The position numbers and the translations under genes were made by a program. A stretch of 64,000 nt of DNA. Source: Datisca glomerata (lineage: Eukaryota > Streptophyta > Magnoliopsida > Cucurbitales > Datiscaceae). This document shows, piece after piece, positions 22,860 through 32,912 of the stretch. Position 1 is the stretch's first letter, and every line of letters starts with the position of its first letter. The notes beneath the pieces were generated by a model. That model worked only from the letters and a program-made list of their open reading frames with translations. It was not told the origin of the DNA and ran no database searches. The stretch covers positions 62,001 to 126,000 of the forward strand of contig QANY01013350.1 of NCBI GenBank assembly GCA_003255025.1. Direction: 5' to 3'.

Positions 22860-24560
22860 AAGTACAAAACTTATTGGTTTTCCTTTGGCTTTGTCGTTGT
22901 CCTTTGTTAGTCCCCTATACGTTCTTTTATTATGACCAACTTGGTTGTAATTGTTACATTTAAGCTCTAATTGTCTTTCAACGAGTAAGGCAGAGCGGTC
23001 TCTTATACGTTCTTTTATTATGACCAACTTAGTTGTAATTGTTACATTTAAGCTCTAATTGTCTTTCAACAAGTAAGGTAGAGCGGTCCCTTACACGTTA
23101 GTTTTTAGGTGATCGTGTGCAGCCTTACTTACCTTGCCTATTTTTCTCATGAATATGTCAAAACTTGCCATGGTACTAGAATGAGAGCAACCTCCATTGA
23201 ATCTTTAAGAAACTTCCCATTGTGTTCTTCCATAAAGTTCTCCTACAAATATCTCAAACAAAACCGATAATGATTTTCAAATATCACATTCTTTAAGATC
23301 AGCACAAGCCCTTATACCAAACAAAGAAGAATTTTTTTAAGAAATGCACTCTAATTCATATTTTAGGAAGTAAATCACTAATATTTACTAACACTTTGTT
23401 GATTTGAAAGTAATTTCCACGCATGTTACCTCACATCTCTAATGTCATGTAGTAAATTCTCAATAAACCAAGTTCGATTTTCTCGAGTTTCTCTCAGCAA
23501 CGACATGCATAGTTAGATACATATCATCATTTTCATTAACACTCACAGCTTCTGGAAGTTGTCCCTGCACATAACCTTTTAAAATGACATGCATCTGGAA
23601 AAATCATGGGCCTACAATTTGACAAAATTCCTTTCTCGCATGCATATAAGCAAACATACAACCGTTCGAAAAATGATGGAGGACTATAGACATAAACACC
23701 ACAAGTATTACTAGGGCTAGATCTCATTAACTCTTCATAATAGGGTCTTAACACCTACTATACTGTTGTCTTATTGTTCTTCAATAACTAAGTTAGCCAA
23801 TCTTCTTGTCATATAAGCTTTGCTCAAACTTATGTCAATTTGGAAGTCTTCTCTTATTCCTTGTTGCACATTGATTAGGTTCATCGTTGACTGATTTTTT
23901 TTCATCTACACTTTTGCAACCCATTTAGCGATAACATGTCTGCTACTAAGAGCCTGCATGCTGGTTTGCTCATTACCAAAAGATTTGACTTGTAAGGTAC
24001 ATTGATCTTGCATTAATGAAGCATCTATATACCAGTAACCCTTGCAGATATATTCTTCACCACCCGTAAGTCATGTCCTTATTTGATATTCTATGATATA
24101 ATCGCTCTCTAAACTCTTTGTTGTTAGGCAATTTTTGACCCAACATAAATTTTGGGTTCTCCATAATATGTCAGACCTAAAAGATGGATATCTAAGTGGG
24201 CACTAGTCACCAGAGTTATTGGAGTATGAAACTCTTCAATTAATGCAATTATTTACGTCCTCTACCTCTACGTCGACCATAGGGAAACCAAGAAATGTCA
24301 TATGTTCATCGCTAGGTTCAAAGAATTTTTGGAGATCTAAAATTGTTTGATTTATTCCATCATCGTCATCTCCTAGATCCTCTAACTTACCATCTCATAT
24401 ATCATCAGACTCGCAATCTCGTTCATCCATCTCATCAAGGTCATCATTCATCTCAATAAAGTAACGAAGTCATCATTCATCCCCAACATCAACTACACAA
24501 ACATATCGACGCACTTACTTTTGGCCTTTGACATATGACCTAACAAATTCAAAAAGAGCA
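22860..24560 (-). pseudogene. Mutator-like (MULE/MuDR) transposase relic
   Basis: MULE transposases cut and paste DNA with a DDE catalytic core. On the minus strand: an acidic N-terminal stretch near 24,300-24,450; a MuDR-type DNA-binding zinc segment near 23,920-24,100 (YICKGYWYIDAS, SRHVIAKWVAKV); and the core at 23,536-23,754 (YYEELMRSSPSNT, RLYVCLYACEKG, CRPMIFPDACHFK, where the D is the first catalytic acid). Near 22,880-23,100 is a C-terminal CCHC knuckle (LKCNNYNQVGHNKRTYRG, final cysteine lost). Stops and frameshifts are frequent. I could not locate terminal inverted repeats. Confidence 0.8.
22920..23095. repeat. 88-bp tandem duplication over the MULE zinc knuckle
   Basis: Two adjacent copies start at 22,920 and 23,008 (CGTTCTTTTATTATGACCAA). 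They differ at about six positions. 88 is not a multiple of three, so the second knuckle is out of frame. Confidence 0.88.
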
Positions 24561-24812
24561 CATCTAATTTCAACTCAATTAATCCACTTTGCTTACATAT
24601 GAAGTTCATAATATAAACAGTTTGACTATATCCATCAGCCTAACTAAGTTTTTCCCCTTATGTACAGTACCCTTACAAAAGAAATTAATGGAGAATGAGC
24701 CATCCATTTCATAATCTAAACAATATAAAAAAAACTATTAGTGGGACCATATTAATGGTAACCCATCTGCATAAAACATAAGAAAAAAGAGTTTTGAATA
24801 ATGCCACCAAAC

Positions 24813-25962
24813 TGTTGACCCTCGTTAAGGTGGCAATTTTGATGATGATAAATAATACGTGGATTAATATTTTAACTAAGTGTGTATGTTCTAAATAAAG
24901 TAAAAATAAGGCTGAAAACACTTAATCTTAAGTGTTTATGCAATAAGAATAAAGGGCAATTAAAACCTTACATGACGAGATGCACGCGACAAAATATGAA
25001 GGACACAAAGTATATCAAACAAACTCCAAATGACCTAATTCGAAGTTGTCTGAACTCAGAATGTTGCAAGAAATTTAAAATCGGATCGAACTGTTCATGA
25101 ACCAGACTGTAGAAGACTGAACCAGATAGAATTGTGTAAAATTATCAAGGCTTGATTCACCACTGGTTCACTGTCCAAACCAACTCAATTTTTGGGACAA
25201 CTCTGGTCATATCGCTGAGAAATCGGATGGATCGATTTGAAACCGTTCAAACCAGTTTCTTGACCGGTGAGACCAGTTTAGAGAAAAGGAAATAACTTAC
25301 CTCATTAACCGGTCTGATTGGTTTCAATAGGTTTTTAAGCCTTATAAATATCTCACGCCTCTTTCAATTCCAAGTTTCTAGCACACCTCTCTACATCTCT
25401 CCACTCCTCTCAAAAAAAGTTCTGTTTTTGAGCAAGAATTTAAAAAAATTTCTAGAGAGAAACTAGTAAATATTATGAGCAAAAAATTTAGAGATCTATT
25501 TTTGAGAGAGTGAGTGATTCTGTAAGAGATTCAAAGATCTCGACGAGCTGTATTATCAAGGTCTAATTGGCACCATAAGCCGATAGGGTTTGTAAATGTT
25601 TGATCTTCACTGTTAAAAAGATCGTTTGAGAAAGATCTTCAAGGAGGTATCTTTGGAACGTGGACGTAAGGATAAATTTTCCCAAACCACGTAAAAATAT
25701 TGTTTGTTAAATCTCTCTCTTCCCTTCTCTTTTATTTACGTGCTATTTATTTTTCATAGTTAATTTCTCACACGTTTAATTTTCATACATTAATATTTTG
25801 CATCATCATTATTTTATTTATTTTATTTCACATTTATTTTATTATTGCTTGATTGTTTATTTATACAAATTATTATTAATTTTTAAGATTCGATTTTCAA
25901 GTTTTAATAGTTGTATTTTTTACTTTTTTTCCTTAATAAAAGGGTGTCATATCGATACTTTA
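24813..25962 (+). repeat. Solo Copia LTR, about 1.15 kb
   Basis: Starts TGTTGACCCTCG and ends near TAAAAGGGTGTCATATCGATAC. It matches, in opposite orientation, the LTR at 26,701-27,914 along its whole length, including the ACTTAATCTTAAGTG block, a series of ACCGGT motifs and a TATA-like TTATAAATAT near 25,340. No primer-binding site or coding region follows it, so it is a solo LTR or a truncated end. The exact right end and target duplication are not clear. Confidence 0.8.
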
Positions 25963-26700
25963 TTAAACAACCATGAAATCATTAATTTAGAAACCCAATT
26001 TCCTAATAAATCAGAGCAATCAGGATTTTACATAGTGATTCCTTAATTAATAAGTATTGAGAATCTGAGTACTTTTACTAAACAACAAATAAGCAAACCC
26101 TAATAATCTGCTACATTTACTTAGAGTAAACAAGACACAAAATGCGAAGAAGGCGCGAAGGAGATGCTCACTTATTGCAACTACCCTAAATCCTAATAAA
26201 TGATCAGAACAAACAAGACATAAAATGAATGAAATAAAAGATTGTTTTTTAACTAAAAGCATAATCTTAAGGTTATAAATGATAAAAATAAATGTTCAGC
26301 GTTAAAAATGATAAGAAGTGTGAAATTCAAGGTGCTTTTTATAGTTTTCTAAAAAATTCAGTAACGTACCTCATCTCCATATTTAAGAAGACATGCATAA
26401 AAATCATGTCATTCGTTGCTTTAGATTTTATAATTTTGTAAAAGAAAAGGAAACAGAGTAATCGAAGAAAAAATGACAAGCATTATGATATTTACGAGTT
26501 TAAATTGCAAAACATCTCTTGCATTATTACACTCATGCATCTTACACCATTTTGGCTAGTTAAACTCTTCACTTTAAATTTTTTGAAATAAGCCCATACA
26601 AAACTCATTAGTTTTAGCGTTTCAATTATCATAATTTATGAGTTTTGATGTGTTCTTCATATTTCACATCTTTCAATAACTTATTCATATATTAAACTAT
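25963..26700. other. Spacer between inverted Copia LTRs
   Basis: AT-rich, no gene recognised. It lies between two LTRs of the same family in head-to-head inverted arrangement (3' ends facing each other). Confidence 0.6.
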
Positions 26701-27914
26701 TGAAGGATAGATACATCACTCCTTTTATTAAGGGAAAATGATTAAAAATAAATATTTGATATAGATTAAAAATAAAATTGCTTGAAATATAAAATGAATA
26801 ACAAATTAAATCAATTAAGAAATATTTAATAAATGAGTAATTAAATAAATAAAATGATGATGATGTAGAATATTAAAGTGCAGAAATTAAGCGTGTGATA
26901 AATTGAGTACGAAAAGTAAAAAGCGTGTGATAAATTGAGTACGAAAAAATCTACTCCTATGTCCACGCTACAAGGATCCCCCTTTGAAGATTTTTCCTAA
27001 ACAATCTTTCTAACGATGAAGACGAAACCTTTACAAGCTATATTGGCTTATGATGTCAATTAGACATTGACAATACAGCTCGGTCAAGATCTTTGAATCT
27101 CTTACAAAATTTCTCTCTCTCAAATAGTAGATCCCTCAATTTTTCGCTCACAATTTGTACTAACTTCTATCTAGAAAATATCTCAAATTCTCGCTCAAAA
27201 TACAAGCTTCTCAAAGAATAAAACAATACAGAACTTCGTCAGAGAAGAATGAAGAGAAGTGGAGAGGTGTGGAGCAACGAAAATGTCGTGGGGTATATAT
27301 AGTGCTGAAAAAACACTATTGAAACCGGCCAGACTGGTTGGAGAACTGGACGGACCGATCGTCAATTAAGGAGGATTTCCTTTTTGACAAATCGGTCACA
27401 CCGGTTTCTCCACTAGTATGACCGGTTTGTACAATTAGGAAAGTAATTGCCTTTCATGTAAACAGGTCACACTGATTAGGGAGCCGGTCTGACTGTTTCC
27501 AAATCGGTCCACCGGTATGACCAAATTGACCAACAAAAATTTAGTCGGCTTGGACACTAAACTAGGGGTGAATCGGGCACTAACATTTTCATACAATTCT
27601 ATCTGGTTCTTTCTTCTAAGATGTGGTTCATGAGCGGTTCCATCCGGTTCCAAATTCCTTGAAGCGTTCTGAGTTCAGCTAACTTGATTTGGTCCATTTG
27701 GAGTTCATTTGATATACGTTGTGCCATTCATAATATGCCGCGTGTATTTCGTCATGTACGGTTTTGATTGTCATTTATTCTTTTTGCATAAACACTTAAG
27801 ATTAAGTGTTTTCAACCTTGTTTACACATTATTTAGAACCTACACACTTAATTAAAATATTAGTCCATGTATTAGTTGTTATCATCAAAATTGTCACATT
27901 GACTAGGGTCAACA
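26701..27914 (-). repeat. Copia 3' LTR, 1,214 bp
   Basis: It has TG...CA ends and is preceded by a polypurine tract. It contains a TATA-like GGTATATATAG motif near 27,293-27,302, many ACCGGT/CCGGTT motifs upstream of it (27,320-27,520) and a 32-bp tandem duplication at 26,891-26,954 (GCGTGTGATAAATTGAGTAC). Its terminal 50 bases align with the 5' LTR remnant at 29,207. Confidence 0.85.
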
Positions 27915-28278
27915 ATCTCCCCATTTTTTTATGATGACATATAATTGATTGTAAAAATATATTAGTTATAAACTTCTCACACGCATATGCAATAATATTT
28001 TTAAATTTAAAATTTTTAAAAATGTATCCTTCTTGCAATTAATTATATTTCTCCCCTTTTGAAATCATAAAAAAGAATTAAACATATCATTTATTTAAAA
28101 ATACTCCACATTTCTCAATTTTAATATGAATAAAAAAAATTATCCTCCTTTCGCAATAAATTATCCCCCTTTGAAATCATCAAAGTAAATTAAAAATGTC
28201 AATTTTTGAAAATTCACCCCCCCATGTATGCATATTTTTAAATAAAAATACTTCATTTTCCAAAATGCACAAAAAAAA

Positions 28279-29100
28279 TTATGTGACTCGAAAATCAATA
28301 TTAATATGAAGGTTGAGCTTACTAATCTTGTCTATGTTTGCCATTATGCACGTATATACATTTTCATGTTTATTTGCAATCGAGATTCTCTTTTTCTTGG
28401 AGTTCTTCTTTGAAGTGCAGCATCTCTTAGTGAGTAGCTTTCGAAGCTTCTTTATGATGTGTATTAGACATTCATCTTCACTTTCACTCTCAATAGATGT
28501 GAATTTGAATAATAGATTTCCTCCTTTTATATAGTCAACATCCTCTTTCATGTTCTTCATTTAATGAGTCATCAATGATCCTATGAGTTCTTCGAGTGAA
28601 AGCGTCTTAAGATTTTTTGCTTCTTGAATAGCAATTACCTTGTTCTCCCACGATGTTGATAACGACCTAAAACCCTTACTCACCAAATCAGTATCAGTAA
28701 AGGTCTTACCGAGAGTGTTAAGAGAATTTACAATGCCATTAAAACATGCAAACATGTCTTTAATGCTTTTAATTTCACGCATCTTAAACATTTCATATTC
28801 ATGCATGACAATATCAAGTCTTTAACCTCATTTGTGCACTCATGTGTGGTTTCTAATACATGTCAAATGTCTTTTACATATTCACACATACAAATACGAT
28901 TATATTCATTTATACTTAAAGCACAATATAAGATATTTATAGCTTGAGCATTTAAAGATAATTTAATTTTATCGTTTTTGGCCAATTCTCGTGACTTAGG
29001 TATGTAAGTATCATTTTCAATAATTTCCCACAAATTATAATCATGAGATTGAATAAAAATTCTCATTTTAATTTTCTATAAATTAAAATCAGCTCCATAA
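28279..29100 (-). pseudogene. Copia gag (UBN2-type) relic
   Basis: Minus-strand frames read typical Copia gag. The N-terminal part at 28,863-29,066 has HDYNLWEIIENDTYIP and KLSLNAQAINILYCALS. The central part at 28,561-28,806 has YEMFKMREIKSIKDMFACF, NSLNTLGKTFTDTDLV and LKTLSLEELIGSLMTHE. The continuation at 28,279-28,560 is Lys-rich. Stops at 28,562 and about 28,860 break the frame. Pol is absent downstream. Confidence 0.88.
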
Positions 29101-29192
29101 AAAATGGAGGTTTTGAAATTGATTGCCCTGCTGAGAAACAAAAGGTGATGCCATCGCTCAAGACCATTAAGTCTTAGATATTTGAGCACCAA

Positions 29193-29206
29193 GCTCTGAT
29201 GCCAAT
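29193..29206 (-). promoter_or_regulatory. Primer-binding site (tRNA-Met type)
   Basis: The minus strand reads ATTGGCATCAGAGC directly after the LTR end CATACA. This is a common plant Copia primer-binding variant. Confidence 0.8.
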
Positions 29207-29265
29207 TGTATGATCGATATGATACCGCTTTTATTAAGGGAAAAAGATTAAAAAGAAATACAATT

Positions 29266-29334
29266 ACATAGTTTTAGTGGCTTCTCCTACTTCTGACCGT
29301 CCAACTTCTTTTCTGTTGTCGTTCGCCTAACGGA
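29266..29334 (-). pseudogene. Short Ty3/Gypsy continuation, left of the solo LTR
   Basis: If the LTR at 29,335-31,521 is disregarded, the minus-strand frame of the Gypsy protease relic continues here for about 15 codons (VRRTTTEKKLDGQK). The idea depends on the target duplication flanking that LTR. Confidence 0.4.
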
Positions 29335-30490
29335 TGTTAGGGGTTATGCCTCAAAGCATGTGTATTGACATTTAAATATGAAATTTAAAAAGGATTACAT
29401 TTTTTTTATAATTATTTTTTTAAATTGTTGTTGAATAATTTATATAAATATCTGAAAATTTCACATTCATTAATGAGACTATGATCTTGTATTAGTACGA
29501 GAGGATTAAGATAATAGATAATGAATAAAATTATAAGCTACATATTAAAGTATGAGATCTTTGATGAATGCTTGCTAGTACGGTTCACTAAGCATTATGA
29601 ATGCGTGTGATCTAGATCTAGATCATTGATGCGGATAGACATCATAGTGAATGTACTTTATATAATAAGATTATATATGACAAGACCGATGTGAATTAAT
29701 ATATTTATTAACATATTGTTTATCATAAAGATTTAATACACATAAGTTCGATGCGCATATGTAGATCAGTCTGAATCCTTAGTAGTCCTGAACTCCCATG
29801 GATGTCAACTAGATCTTTTGATTCACTCGTTAAAGTCTGTTTGTTAATCAGGTTAGTGACTTTTATTTTGGAGATTCAGTGATGTGAATGACTGAAATTA
29901 TGATCTTACAAGATTTAGAATATAAGCTTTTCTAACGGATCGTATATTGGTTCTGTTAAGTGTTAATTCTGAAACTGAATGGTTATTAAGCTCAAATTTA
30001 TAATAAGATTACAAATTAGTCATTCACTAGTGGATTAACGGTACTTAAAAATCAAGATGTAATTAGAAGGGTAAAACAGTAATTTTGACCAGTTCTAATT
30101 TAGAAACCAATACATGGATGACAAAATTACATGAAATGATTATGTCAGTGGACTACATGAGAATACTCTGTAAATACATTCTATAATTATCTAAGAGTGC
30201 GATTCTATATTTATAGTGGAGTAATAGTAAAATTAATAAATAAAATTATTTAATTAAAGAGTTCAATTAATAATCTGATTTATTGGAGCTTAGGATTATA
30301 GATCCACGGTTCTCAAGTCACCTCTATATTACGCTGTCTAGGGTGTGAGTATTTCAGAACATGAGAAAATGACAGACTTGCAAAAATAATTTTTATTCTA
30401 AGGTAAGTATATAATTATGAGATAATTATGTGTGATTGATTAATTAAAAATTAATTAATTGAATTATTTACTTATTTAAATATAATTTTC

Positions 30491-30492
30491 AA

Positions 30493-30525
<33 letters not shown>
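30491..30525. repeat. (AAT)n microsatellite
   Basis: About eleven AAT/ATA units inside the 2.2-kb LTR. The inverted copy near 58,540 lacks this expansion. Confidence 0.9.
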
Positions 30526-30699
30526 TAAAATTAACTAAATATGTTATTTGTGAAATAACAGATAAATTAGTTGATACGGATAATCAGATATGCTAATTTT
30601 GAATTAATTGATATCTAGATAATTATCTGATTAAAATAAATACTTAATTCACAGTAATTACCCCGTATTAATCATTGATAGGGTATCAGAAATTGACAT

Positions 30700-30840
30700 G
30701 GACTAGTGTGATATCACGTGACACTATAATAGTGAGTGTGCAACACTGTAGTGCCATGAGACACTATGCTGGATCACGACACACTGCAGTGTCCTGTGGC
30801 ACTGCAGTTGTGCACAATTACAGTGAGTCCCACTGCAATT
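30700..30840. repeat. Cluster of short palindromes in the LTR
   Basis: GTGATATCAC, CACTATAATAGTG, ACACTGCAGTGT and CACTGCAGTTGTGCAC occur within 140 bp, together with a CACGTG core at about 30,714. The inverted copy at 58,250-58,390 keeps the same kind of cluster (CACTATAGTG, CACTACAGTG). Confidence 0.75.
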
Positions 30841-31526
30841 GGTACTTTTACAATTAAATATTATTTTAGTTTATCCCTAAAAATCTGATACGTCATTATC
30901 TAGAATATATACAAATATTATTCTGATGGCCCAATGAGTTGAAAGAAAGTGGAGAGAATCAATTAATCAATTCATCAGTTCGTCAATCAAGAGTTGAGTT
31001 GAGAACATGATTTGAGTTGAGAACATTAATCAAATCTTTAAAATAATAATCATCACGTTCTTTTATAGAATCGTCTCACTAAAGTCATCCTCAGTAAATC
31101 TCTAGATCTCATGTGTTGAGAACATCTAGATACACAAAAAGTGTCTTGTAATATTCTACGTGCTCACACACGTCCTAGTGCGTTGATGATTGACTTGGAA
31201 GATTTTGGTGTAGATCTTGGAGTCTACTAATCGTTAATACGATTTCGTGGGAATAGAAGATCGATCGATTTTTATAAGGACACTTGATATAGACTACAAG
31301 ATATATATGATTCATAACATTATATGTTGCAGATTTGACTTATAAATATATAATGGATCCTAACTGATTGAAAATAGTTTTCAATAAAAATTTTAATTTA
31401 GTTATCGTGGTGTTACGCAAGTTTTGTTTTATTAAAAGATTCGATTTTTATTAAAAGTTTAATTTTTTAAAAAGTCACGCGTCTCTATGCTTCCGTCGCA
31501 CACACACCGCAACGACCAGCAATGGA

Positions 31527-32340
31527 TTCTAGTGCTGTTACGACGCAGATGTGAGCAATAACTTGATCTCCTTTTATCGTCTTTATCCCATCTGGAGATG
31601 GATATTTCAATACTTGATAAAATGTTGATTGAACGGCCTTCATCTTGTATAGCCACGTCCTTCCCATGATTGCATTGTATGGGGATGAAGCGTCCAAAAC
31701 TAAAAATTTTGTTAGGTGATTAAATGGCTCAGCGTTTACCGGGAGATTAATGATTCCTTCAGAATAGCTTACAGTTCCGTTGAAACCTATCAACGAGCCC
31801 TGCAACTTTCTGTCTCCCATGGACATTTTCTTGAAGGTTGGTCGATATAGGATATATACAACACTTCCATCATCAATTAGTATCATCCTCAACAAATAGT
31901 TTCCAACCTGTATAGTAATGACCAGAGCATCATTATGATGTCTGCCGTGATCCAGATCTAACTCATCAAATATCAATGGCAAATTGCCGTCGTTATTTGA
32001 TGAATTTCCTTTCTCTCGGTATCCTTCCAACATAGGCTTCTTGTAGTACATTTTCTCTCATTCTTGGTGGTTTCCTCCTACTCATTCAACGCGACTATAG
32101 TGTCCACAATCCTGAGTGGTTGTTTCCCCTTGTCTTGGAGCTCTTTCTCTATTTCTCGTTTCTGCACATCCTTCTGAATATATTGTTGGAGGTATCCATC
32201 CTTTACCAACTCCTCAGTGTAGTCATTGAGCTGGAAACATCTCTCGTGTAATGCTCGCAACTCCTATGAAAGGAACATTATTTATCCTTGTCTTTGTAGC
32301 TAGGTTTCTTCGTCAACAGGCCTGGTCTCTTCAATCAAGC
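31527..32340 (-). pseudogene. Ty3/Gypsy gag-protease relic
   Basis: On the minus strand, 31,485-32,051 reads a retropepsin region of a Gypsy polyprotein: HHNDALVITIQVGNYLL, then ILIDDGSVVYILY (catalytic D-x-G with the usual NGSSADIL altered), LIGFNGTVSYSEG and SPYNAIMGRTWLYKMKA. Upstream, 32,078-32,260 has a gag end (HERCFQLNDYTEELVKDGYLQQYI). Stops between the two pieces and no RT show that it is a fragment. Its downstream end is cut by the 2.2-kb solo LTR. Confidence 0.85.
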
Positions 32341-32724
32341 TTTATTTTTTATCACCTCAAGAATCTGGTTCACATGTACGACGAGGGCTTGTAGACTTTG
32401 TCCCTAGGATGAATCTCGTCAGTGAATCTTCCCCGGTTCTTAGTCTTCTCCTATTTACTCTCTCCTCGTGCATCACTCCTTAAAATCATTTTTCGTTGTT
32501 AGTTTTGAGGAGCGGATAGACACTTCCAATGAATATTCCTCTCCAAATCCTTTTTATAATTGCCTGACCGATCTTATGGTTCATATTTTATCATATTCCT
32601 TGATCAATTTTATAATCTAGATTTTATCATGTGAAAAATGGGAATTTGACTGTACATTTTCAAAAGTAGCTCATTTTGTCATTGGGGTTGAGTTGTGAAA
32701 TATAGGAAATAAATTAGCCAAAAA
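32341..32724. other. Upstream intergenic region of NRPB3
   Basis: Continues Gypsy-like decay on the left and becomes unique sequence on the right. No gene recognised. Confidence 0.5.
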
Positions 32725-32734
32725 ATTATATAAA
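32725..32734 (+). promoter_or_regulatory. Candidate TATA box of NRPB3
   Basis: ATTATATAAA lies about 180 bp before the NRPB3 start codon. A transcription start near 32,760 would give a leader of about 150 bases that ends in a purine-rich stretch before the ATG. Position and sequence fit; no other evidence. Confidence 0.45.
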
Positions 32735-32912
32735 CCGTGCGATTACAAATAATCCAGGTGATTTCGCATTTTAACGAAAATAATATTTAGTAGTAATCTA
32801 CTTCTCAGTAGTGTGAGCCTGAGGCGGGTTTAAGCGGCTCCCCTTTCCTCTCTCACACTTTCTACTTCAAAACTCAACAGAGCAGGACAGGCAGAGAGAA
32901 AGAGGAGAAATC

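Larger units (their letters stand above)
26701..29265 (-). mobile_element. Internally deleted Ty1/Copia element (minus strand)
   Basis: In minus-strand order: a remnant of the 5' LTR (29,207-29,265), a primer-binding site, gag, then an abrupt jump to a polypurine tract and a complete 3' LTR. All of pol is missing. The PPT is on the strand opposite to TCTCCCCATTTTTTT at 27,916-27,930. The 3' LTR starts TGTTGACCCTAG at 27,914 and ends ATCCTTCA at 26,701. Confidence 0.85.
29335..31521 (+). repeat. Large solo LTR, about 2.19 kb
   Basis: Starts TGTTAGGGGTTATGCC and ends GACCAGCA. It is flanked by ACGGA (29,330-29,334) and ATGGA (31,522-31,526), a 5-bp duplication with one change. The opening sequence resembles plant Copia LTRs. 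No coding sequence is inside. A truncated inverted copy of its last ~1.05 kb lies at 57,562-58,640. It includes an (AAT)n run and a cluster of short palindromes (30,700-30,840). Confidence 0.75.

Noticed and set aside
25980..26030. AAATCAGAGCA as a primer-binding site after the solo LTR
   Set aside because: It is about 50 bases beyond the LTR end and lacks the TGGTATCAG core.
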